NCBI GenBank assembly: GCA_025354615.1
Contig: JANXMO010000624.1
Span: forward strand, 1 to 8,697
Direction: 5' to 3'
From: Burkholderiales bacterium
GTDB lineage: Bacteria; Pseudomonadota; Gammaproteobacteria; Burkholderiales; Burkholderiaceae_C
Length of the DNA stretch: 8,697 nucleotides
A program made the translations under genes and the position numbers. The notes below the pieces were generated by a model. The model was not told the origin of the DNA, searched no databases, and saw only the letters and a list, made by a program, of their open reading frames with translations. Below, piece after piece: positions 1-4,529 of the stretch (position 1 is the first letter of the stretch; the number at the start of each line of letters is the position of its first letter).

Positions 1-70
1 GTCGATTGTCTTTGCCAATGGCGCCATTGCGAGCGATTGCAGCAATTAGGATAAATGCGGTTGTTGTCAC
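1..70 (-). CDS. folA: Dihydrofolate reductase, N-terminal fragment (cut by window edge)
   Basis: Only the first 23 codons are inside the window. Read on the reverse strand from a GTG at 70-68, they give MTTTAFILIAAIARNGAIGK followed by DNR. This matches the start of bacterial dihydrofolate reductases: a first beta strand of the ILIAA type, then an N-G-x-I-G-x-x-N segment leading to the substrate-binding L-P-W, which would lie just outside. The enzyme reduces dihydrofolate to tetrahydrofolate with NADPH in the cytoplasm. GTG is the likely start because an in-frame TAG lies at about 115-113 and there is no other ATG, GTG or TTG in this frame between them. No good Shine-Dalgarno is visible before it. 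The gene is divergent from the lipoprotein gene at 297. The family call rests on a short but characteristic stretch. Confidence 0.75.
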   Translation of the reverse strand, partial: MTTTAFILIAAIARNGAIGKDNR

Positions 71-296
71 AATAAATTCATACAGCGGCTTGAGACAATA
101 TTTTAGAAAATCCTAATGCCTTCAAGTTTAAATCTTGAGGCAGGTTCTTGATCATTAAAGTTGGTTTGAATGCTTTTTGTCAGACACAACTGACAAATAT
201 TTGCGTCTCTCGATGTCGACACTTTTCACATGCAACTCTGCTGTTTCAGAGTCTTTAATCAGATACTGCTGACTTCTTGGTCACCAAAGGTCGTTC
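71..296. other. AT-rich divergent intergenic region between folA and the OmpA-like gene
   Basis: This spacer must hold the promoters of both divergent genes. I see no convincing consensus promoter pair. A weak forward candidate is TTGAGA at 90-95 and TAATGC at 114-119 with an 18-base spacer. The clearest structure is a perfect 8-bp dyad at 176-197, listed separately. The forward ribosome binding site is AAAGG at 286-290, six bases before the ATG at 297. No small gene is supported here. Confidence 0.5.
176..197. promoter_or_regulatory. Perfect 8-bp inverted repeat, possible operator
   Basis: TTTGTCAG at 176-183 and its exact reverse complement CTGACAAA at 190-197 flank a 6-base centre. The 22-bp dyad lies between divergent folA and the OmpA-like gene, about 100 bases from each start. 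No T-run follows on either strand, so it does not look like an intrinsic terminator. A dimeric repressor or activator site is the simplest reading. The binding protein is unknown. Confidence 0.4.
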
Positions 297-974
297 ATGC
301 ATAAAAGCGCTTCAGCTTCAACTAATTCTTTGCTCAACCATCCGATTGCGATTGCGACTTTGGCCACTGTTTTCTTGATTGGCGGCTGTGCATCGCCGAT
401 GAGCGAACGGGAAAAAGGAACGGCACAAGGCGCTGGTGCTGGTGCTCTGGCAGGTGCCATTCTCGGCAGTCTCACGGGAGGCAGCGCAGGGCAGGGAGCG
501 GTTTTAGGCGGTGCGGTAGGCGCCGTAGCGGGTAATTTGTGGTCCAAGCGTTTGGAGGACAAACGCAAGGCGTTGACGCAGGCCAGTGAAGGCACTGGAG
601 TGGACGTGGCGCGTACCACTGACAATCGACTGAAAGTCAATGTACCGGCCGACGTGTCTTTTGATACCGGCCGCTCCGACATCAAGCCGCAAATGAGGCC
701 GGTGCTCGATGAGTTGGGCCGCAGTCTGGACTCCGCGATTCAAGTCACGATAGTGGGCCACACCGACAACACTGGCACCGACGCTATCAACAATCCTCTT
801 TCACAAGAGCGTGCTGAAGCCGTCCGGTCTTATCTGTCATCGCGCGGACTCAACAAAGCCCGTGTGTCTGTGCAAGGTCGTGGTTCGCATGAACCGGTTG
901 CCGGTAACGACAATGCGACGGGAAGAGCGGCCAACCGACGGGTGGAAATTTTCCTCTCCGAGACGTCGTCTTAA
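297..974 (+). CDS. OmpA-family peptidoglycan-binding lipoprotein with glycine zipper
   Basis: This 225-residue protein probably sits in the outer membrane and tethers it to peptidoglycan. Residues 1-31 form a lipoprotein signal with lipobox I-G-G-C ending at Cys31. Residue 32 is Ala, so inner-membrane retention is not expected. Residues about 45-80 are a Gly/Ala-rich glycine zipper of the YMGG type. Residues about 113-221 are an OmpA C-terminal domain, with GHTDNTG at 154-160, LSQERAEAV at 168-176, and the final NRRVEI at 213-218. Asp157 and Arg172 match the pair known to bind diaminopimelate in OmpA domains. AAAGG at 286-290 supports the start at 297; there is no other upstream in-frame choice with a site. 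It is convergent with the receiver gene at 1024. The precise role is unknown, but the domain assignment is strong. Confidence 0.93.
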   Translation: MHKSASASTNSLLNHPIAIATLATVFLIGGCASPMSEREKGTAQGAGAGALAGAILGSLTGGSAGQGAVLGGAVGAVAGNLWSKRLEDKRKALTQASEGTGVDVARTTDNRLKVNVPADVSFDTGRSDIKPQMRPVLDELGRSLDSAIQVTIVGHTDNTGTDAINNPLSQERAEAVRSYLSSRGLNKARVSVQGRGSHEPVAGNDNATGRAANRRVEIFLSETSS

Positions 975-988
975 AGACAGTCGCGGTC

Positions 989-1005
989 GGGCTGCACAGC
1001 CTTTA
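989..1005 (+). terminator. Weak intrinsic terminator after the OmpA-like gene
   Basis: GGGCT (989-993) and AGCCT (998-1002) can pair around the loop GCAC, followed by TTTATT, 15 bases past the stop codon at 974. The stem is short and includes one G-U pair, and the U-tract is interrupted. On the reverse strand no T-run follows, so it would act on the forward gene only. Confidence 0.3.
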
Positions 1006-1023
1006 TTGGCGTCGTCAAAACTA

Positions 1024-1395
1024 TTACAGCTGAGGCAACACCTTGCGCAAACGTGCGGGATCAATCGGCTTTTGTAGGTAATGGTCCACTTGGTTGAACG
1101 TTGACGACACTCTTTCATCGTCTTGCGACGAGCCACCGGTAATGGCGATCAAAACAATGTCATCACCAAAACGGCTTCGCAAGGAATTGGTTAAATCAAG
1201 GCCATCCATGCCCGGCATGCCAATGTCCAGCAGAACGCAATGGGGCTTGAATTCATCGACCACTCTAAGTGCTTGCTCGCCACTGGAAGCTGTTTGAACC
1301 ACGTACCCATCCATTTCAAGCAAACAAGCAAGCGTTTCAGCTACGTCTGCAATGTCATCGACCACCAAAACACGTGCCGCTTCATTCGCCGTCAA
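1024..1395 (-). CDS. Stand-alone CheY-like response regulator receiver protein
   Basis: This is a single receiver domain of 123 residues with no output domain. It probably accepts phosphate from a histidine kinase and signals through protein contacts. The landmarks are all present: acidic pair Asp13-Asp14, phospho-acceptor Asp57 in VLLDIGMPGMDG, switch Thr86 in AITGG, aromatic Tyr106, and Lys109 in the QKP motif. The start is TTG at 1395-1393, preceded by AGGAG at 1407-1403 with 7 bases between. The next in-frame Met is residue 28, which would remove the acidic pair, so TTG is well supported. No kinase gene is present in the window, so the partner is unknown. It is convergent with the OmpA-like gene, 49 bases apart, and divergent from the stress-protein gene at 1608. 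Confidence 0.93.
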   Translation of the reverse strand: MTANEAARVLVVDDIADVAETLACLLEMDGYVVQTASSGEQALRVVDEFKPHCVLLDIGMPGMDGLDLTNSLRSRFGDDIVLIAITGGSSQDDERVSSTFNQVDHYLQKPIDPARLRKVLPQL

Positions 1396-1607
1396 ATCAA
1401 TTCTCCTAAAAGCATTCGCCTGGGCGGTGCTTTAAAAATGTTCAAGCCGTTCGGGAGCTGCGCCTTCGTTGAGCGCTCAATTTTGCTATGAAATGCGCTC
1501 GAATTTATCTTTCCATAAATTTATTAGGTTAAAAAGCTTTTTTCGAAGTTGGATAACGTAATAATTTAATTCGCTAATATTTCAATAAATCGATTGAAGG
1601 AAATAAA
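1396..1607. other. AT-rich divergent promoter region with short palindromes
   Basis: This spacer separates the reverse receiver gene from the forward stress-protein gene. It contains two perfect 12-bp palindromes: TTGAGCGCTCAA at 1469-1480 and AAAAAGCTTTTT at 1531-1542. A third, 10-bp one is ATAAATTTAT at 1514-1523. One weak forward promoter candidate is TTCGAA at 1542-1547 with TTTAAT 17 bases later. None of these is strong enough to name a regulator. Confidence 0.4.
1403..1407 (-). promoter_or_regulatory. Ribosome binding site fixing the TTG start of the receiver gene
   Basis: On the reverse strand this reads AGGAG, 7 bases before the TTG at 1395. It decides the start codon, because another TTG a few bases closer to the site leads straight into an in-frame TGA. 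Confidence 0.75.
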
Positions 1608-2123
1608 ATGGAAGAAAACGGCTCTTTGGATACACGGAAACAACGCTTGTGGAATCTGATCAAAGATTTGAAATTTGGAATGTTGACTACCCGGCATTCA
1701 AATGGTCATTTGCATGCGCGCCCTATGACAACGCAGAATAAAATTCTCGATGAAGACAGCGCCCTGTGGATTTTCACATCCAAGTCAGGGGAAATAGTCG
1801 AAGATATTTTGATCAATCCAGAAGTTTCAATGGCGTATGCCAATCCTTCTGACGACAGTTATGTTTCGGTTTCAGGCAAGGCTTATGTAAGCCATGACCA
1901 TGCAAAAGTATTGCAGTTGTGGTCGACGATGGCCGAAGCTTGGTTTCCTGGCGGGCCGGAAGATCCTGATTTGGCTTTGCTGAGAATTGACATCAGCCAC
2001 GCTGATTATTGGGACGTCAGATCAAATAAATTAACCCAGCTGCTGAAAATGACCACCGCAGCTGTCACCGGCAAGCCGCCTACGGACATGGCTCATCATG
2101 GCCATGTGGATATGCGTTCGTGA
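1608..2123 (+). CDS. General stress protein, pyridoxamine 5'-phosphate oxidase-like flavoprotein
   Basis: This 171-residue cytoplasmic protein has the split-barrel fold of the PNPOx-like family, in the subgroup called general stress protein (GSP26-like). Members bind FMN or FAD; few have a known substrate. The domain spans about residues 10-145. Recognisable segments are FGMLTTRHSNGHLHARPM (23-40), which matches the usual first strands, ALWIFTSKSGE (52-62), VSVSGKAYVSHD (86-97), and AWFPGGPEDPDLALLRID (111-128). The last is typical of this subgroup and is followed by ADYWD at 132-136. The C-terminal tail (about 146-171) is His/Lys-containing and less conserved. GAAGG at 1596-1600 lies 7 bases before the ATG. 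It is convergent with the YkuD-like gene, 28 bases apart. A true PdxH role in vitamin B6 synthesis is unlikely given the subgroup. Confidence 0.9.
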   Translation: MEENGSLDTRKQRLWNLIKDLKFGMLTTRHSNGHLHARPMTTQNKILDEDSALWIFTSKSGEIVEDILINPEVSMAYANPSDDSYVSVSGKAYVSHDHAKVLQLWSTMAEAWFPGGPEDPDLALLRIDISHADYWDVRSNKLTQLLKMTTAAVTGKPPTDMAHHGHVDMRS

Positions 2124-2151
2124 TGTGAATCTACTGCCGGCGGCGCCTGAC

Positions 2152-2778
2152 CTAAGCATTGTTTTTGATGAATATGCTTTTCCAGTGCCGCTGCTCTGGC
2201 AGCACATAGACCACACTGGGGCGGCGGCCCATTAAAGGCGCTACTTTTTGGTCGAAGAATTCCGGGCTGACGACGATGCAGCCCCAGGTGATGCGGTTGT
2301 CATCCGGGGTTGTTGACGAAAGTCGTTGCTTGCGCTGCTCCTCGGGTGGCGAGCGCCTGAGCCGGTGAATGGCGATCGCCGTGTCGTAGTTGACCCATAT
2401 AACAGCCTCTCCCTTGTCATTTAGACCTGGAAAAGCTTCAAACCGCCCTGCTGGAGTGGTGCGTTCATGCAAAGGTACATAAGTATTTGCATGTTCGCCA
2501 ACGTCGGGCCAGGAAACTTCACCTTTTTTAAAACCTAGTAAAGTGGGTGAATGACTTTGCAGCGTACCGTTTGACGTAAATAGAAAAATATGGGCATTTT
2601 TTTTGTCAACGATGGCAAAGTTTCTTTCCTTTAGATCTTCGTTGTTGACGACCCACTTTGCCATATTCAATATATGGGGGGGTGTGCTGACGTATTTATG
2701 CCCAGCGGCATGACAATTAAGGGAAGTGCTCAGGAAGACCCATATGAAAAATGCGCGAACTGACTTGCATTTATTCAT
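2152..2778 (-). CDS. Exported YkuD-type L,D-transpeptidase-like protein with altered active-site motif
   Basis: This is a 208-residue periplasmic protein. Residues 1-24 are a Sec signal (Lys3, Lys5, Arg8, a hydrophobic core, then probable cleavage after Cys-His-Ala). The rest resembles the YkuD catalytic domain: IVDKKNAHIFLF (56-67) as an early strand, RTTPAGRF (106-113) as the usual T-P-x-G segment, AIAIHRL (134-140) with the conserved His138, and DDNRITWGCIVV (159-170) with nucleophile Cys167. Such enzymes make 3-3 crosslinks or attach proteins to peptidoglycan. The canonical S-H-G-C-x-R is replaced here by T-W-G-C-I-V, lacking the second His and the Arg. I recall related Burkholderiales proteins with N-G-C-I-N-V variants, so it may be active with different specificity. 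AAGGA at 2791-2787 sits 8 bases before the ATG at 2778. A start at 2787 would overlap that site, so I chose 2778. Confidence 0.85.
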   Translation of the reverse strand: MNKCKSVRAFFIWVFLSTSLNCHAAGHKYVSTPPHILNMAKWVVNNEDLKERNFAIVDKKNAHIFLFTSNGTLQSHSPTLLGFKKGEVSWPDVGEHANTYVPLHERTTPAGRFEAFPGLNDKGEAVIWVNYDTAIAIHRLRRSPPEEQRKQRLSSTTPDDNRITWGCIVVSPEFFDQKVAPLMGRRPSVVYVLPEQRHWKSIFIKNNA

Positions 2779-2786
2779 GAAGATCA

Positions 2787-2791
2787 TCCTT
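2787..2791 (-). promoter_or_regulatory. Ribosome binding site deciding the YkuD-like start
   Basis: On the reverse strand it reads AAGGA, 8 bases before the ATG at 2778. The longer reading starting at 2787 would place its ATG inside this site, so the downstream Met is preferred. Confidence 0.6.
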
Positions 2792-2928
2792 GTGCGGGGT
2801 TTTAAGGTGGCCCTTTACGAGAGGCTATTTTATTTAAATGCCCGATGGTTGATCTGACGATAAGCAAGCTTTTGTTAATCCATTTTGGATTTATGAAATT
2901 TAAATTCGAATTGAATATTTAGCGAAGC

Positions 2929-2976
2929 CAAAGCCAACACCCCCCAAAGAGGGGCCCCCTTCAAGGGGCGGCTTTG
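2929..2976. repeat. C/G-rich double palindrome, probable dispersed intergenic repeat
   Basis: An outer 7-bp inverted repeat, CAAAGCC at 2929-2935 and GGCTTTG at 2970-2976, encloses two smaller hairpins. One is CCCC-AAAGA-GGGG at 2942-2954. The other is CCCCTT-C-AAGGGG at 2956-2968. Between them GGGGCCCC is itself palindromic. The whole unit could fold as a three-way junction in RNA or as a cruciform. The sharp change from AT-rich flanks and the nested symmetry resemble REP-like elements that I recall as common between genes in Comamonadaceae. Only one copy is in this window, so the repeat status is inferred. Confidence 0.55.
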
Positions 2977-3039
2977 ACCAAGTGTTTCCACCCTGTGTGG
3001 GATATTTTTCGTGTTTCACAAAAGGAAAACTTCTGTCTA

Positions 3040-3067
3040 CCAGCGCTGATGAGCAGCGCCTGGTTTT
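3040..3067 (+). terminator. Terminator-like hairpin upstream of the small gene
   Basis: GCGCTG (3043-3048) pairs perfectly with CAGCGC (3054-3059) around a 5-base loop. CCA (3040-3042) and TGG (3061-3063) extend the stem past one bulged C, and TTTT follows at 3064-3067. This is the form of an intrinsic terminator on the forward strand. No forward gene lies just upstream, so it could instead be a leader hairpin or attenuator for the gene at 3107. Confidence 0.4.
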
Positions 3068-3094
3068 CGACGGGCTTGATGGCTCGTTTTTGAC

Positions 3095-3099
3095 AGGAG
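3095..3099 (+). promoter_or_regulatory. Ribosome binding site for the small TTG-started gene
   Basis: AGGAG lies 7 bases before the TTG at 3107, ideal spacing. It is the main non-coding evidence that the small reading frame is translated. Confidence 0.55.
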
Positions 3100-3106
3100 A
3101 ATCACT

Positions 3107-3355
3107 TTGGCACGCTTTGTTTTCACTTTGCCCGCAGCTTCAAATCCGGTTTCCTGCCTCGGTCTGCATTCAATGCACTTTCAACGGGCATCGATCGCTT
3201 CGATAGAGGTTTTGGCAAGTCAGGTCGATGAGCCAGATCTTGCAGTCAACAGCGGCGGACCGGGCTGGTACGAGTCAAGTCGGGAATTGCGCAACGGACT
3301 GGATGTGCGGGAAGTCATGCCCGCGTGTTCACTTCAATTGATGTGGCAACGCTAG
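3107..3355 (+). CDS. Probable small protein with a GWYESS-type motif, function unknown
   Basis: This 82-residue frame starts at TTG and is preceded by AGGAG at optimal spacing. Its C-terminal half is hydrophilic and ends with GWYESSRELRNGLDVREV at residues 53-70. That segment resembles a motif I recall in small uncharacterised betaproteobacterial proteins (G-W-[YF]-[ED]-S-S-x-[ED]-L-x-x-G-L-x-V-x-E), often near the C-terminus. The N-terminal half, with two isolated Cys/His-containing segments, shows no recognisable domain and no clear signal peptide or membrane helix. An ATG at residue 23 is an alternative start but has no ribosome binding site. It is convergent with mltB, 29 bases apart. I do not assign a function. 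The motif match is from memory, so the gene call is moderate. Confidence 0.5.
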   Translation: MARFVFTLPAASNPVSCLGLHSMHFQRASIASIEVLASQVDEPDLAVNSGGPGWYESSRELRNGLDVREVMPACSLQLMWQR

Positions 3356-3384
3356 TGCAGTGGCTATGTTCAACCAATGAGCGT

Positions 3385-4521
3385 TCAGGGAGCCAACCGC
3401 TGGCGTTCAATAGCCTCACCCAGTTCGATGACTGCCATGGCGTAATAGCTTGACCAGTTGTAACGTGTGAGCGCATAGAAATTGGCTGTGCCGGCCTTGT
3501 AGCTGGGGGCTACCACCCCGCCATTTTCCAACTCAATGAGCGCCAGCGGGCCGTCGAAACGGGCGCCTTGTGCGTCCAACGTGGCACCTTGTTCCGTCAT
3601 TTCACGCGCGCTGAAAGACGGCACGATATCGGGGCTCAGCAGCACGGCGCGGTTGGCGGCATCGGTTGGCGGGGCGACGTTGAAATACGTCGGCATGCCG
3701 CGCTTCCAGCCAAATTCCGCCAGGTAATGCGCCACGCTGCCGATGACGTCGGCAGCGTTGGTCGCCAAATCAATGTGGCCGTCGCCATCAAAATCGACTG
3801 CCAGCCGGTTGACGCTGCTGGGCATGAATTGCGGCATGCCCATGGCGCCGGCGTAGCTGCCGCGCAGCGCCAGCGGATCAAGCCCTTGGCGCCACGTCAT
3901 CAACAAATATTGCTCCAGCTCGTTGCGGAAAAACGCGCTTCTGTCTTTGCGTCCTGAAGGGAAGTCAAAGCTCAAGGTGGCCAGTGCGTCGATTACGCGG
4001 AAGCTGCCCATTTGCTGCCCGTAAATCGACTCGACGCCCAGAATGCCGATGACGATGGCTGGTGGCACGCCGTAGCGTTCCTCGGCTTTTTCCAGCCAGT
4101 GTTGATGGGTTTGCCAGAAAGCCAGCCCGGTGCGCAAGCGAACGGGCTCCACAAAGCGGTCGCGGTAGGCGGTCCAGTTTTTCGCCACACCGATTGCCGG
4201 CGGCATGATCAGTCGCGCCACGCTGGGCACAAACCGGGCGGCCGCCAAAGCGTCGCGCCATACCTCTGCCGGCAGGCCGTGGCGGCTGGCGGCTTCAGTA
4301 GCAAAGAGCAGCGCATCGTCGCGCGAGCCGTAGGCAATGGCGGCGTCTACCTTCAATGCTTTGTGCGGTTTGCCTTTGTGATGCCCGGCCGTGGCGTGGC
4401 GTGATTTGGCTGCGGCAGGCGCGCCGGCGGTTGCAGAGGCCGTGCCCATGGCTCCAGCCCACGCAATCGCGCCGGCAACGCAACGAACAAGCAACGATGA
4501 ACAGCAGTGCAGGGAGGTCAT
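3385..4521 (-). CDS. mltB: Lytic murein transglycosylase B (MltB/Slt35 type)
   Basis: This 378-residue periplasmic enzyme (GH103, SLT_2 domain) cleaves the MurNAc-GlcNAc bond of peptidoglycan, forming 1,6-anhydroMurNAc ends. Residues 1 to about 31 look like a Sec signal ending A-S-A-T-A. I see no proper lipobox, unlike E. coli MltB, so it may be soluble. A basic Ala/Lys/His linker follows (32-57). The catalytic domain covers about 65-372. It has catalytic Glu164 in ILGVESIYGQQMG, GAMGMPQFMPSS at 225-236, an EF-hand-like calcium loop DFDGDGHIDL at 243-252 as in Slt35, and NFYALTRYNWSSYYAMAV at 347-364. The gene starts 8 bases after the tgpA stop, and GAGGG abuts the ATG directly, poor spacing for free initiation. 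Translation is therefore probably coupled to tgpA. It is the last gene of the operon. Confidence 0.93.
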   Translation of the reverse strand: MTSLHCCSSLLVRCVAGAIAWAGAMGTASATAGAPAAAKSRHATAGHHKGKPHKALKVDAAIAYGSRDDALLFATEAASRHGLPAEVWRDALAAARFVPSVARLIMPPAIGVAKNWTAYRDRFVEPVRLRTGLAFWQTHQHWLEKAEERYGVPPAIVIGILGVESIYGQQMGSFRVIDALATLSFDFPSGRKDRSAFFRNELEQYLLMTWRQGLDPLALRGSYAGAMGMPQFMPSSVNRLAVDFDGDGHIDLATNAADVIGSVAHYLAEFGWKRGMPTYFNVAPPTDAANRAVLLSPDIVPSFSAREMTEQGATLDAQGARFDGPLALIELENGGVVAPSYKAGTANFYALTRYNWSSYYAMAVIELGEAIERQRLAP

Positions 4522-4529
4522 CCCTCACA

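Larger units (their letters stand above)
2779..3106. other. Gene-free spacer with repeat-like palindrome and hairpin
   Basis: This is a divergent spacer between the YkuD-like gene and the small gene at 3107. The left part (2788-2925) is AT-rich and should hold the reverse promoter; a TAAAAT -10-like box lies on the reverse strand near 2829-2834, but I see no good -35. The right part holds the C/G-rich double palindrome (2929-2976) and a terminator-like hairpin (3040-3067), both listed separately. No protein-coding gene is supported in between. Confidence 0.5.

Noticed and set aside
277..287. TTGGTCACCAA palindrome just before the lipoprotein start
   Set aside because: It is short and overlaps the ribosome binding site. 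A one-base centre is too tight for an RNA hairpin and nothing else supports an operator.
2124..2151. GC-rich GCCGGCGGCGCC stretch between convergent genes as a terminator
   Set aside because: The stem is weak and no T-run follows on the side needed for either gene.
2779..2787. Longer start for the YkuD-like gene at 2787
   Set aside because: Its ATG lies within the AAGGA site that is well spaced for the ATG at 2778, and the signal peptide is complete without the extra three residues.
3107..3124. Sigma-54-like promoter (TTGGCACG) at the start of the small gene
   Set aside because: The -24-like half is good, but the GC expected at the -12 position is TT. The sequence lies within the start of the coding frame.
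2982..3206. 74-codon forward frame starting at GTG just after the double palindrome
   Set aside because: It has no ribosome binding site, no recognisable motif, and overlaps the better supported frame at 3107 and the hairpin at 3040.
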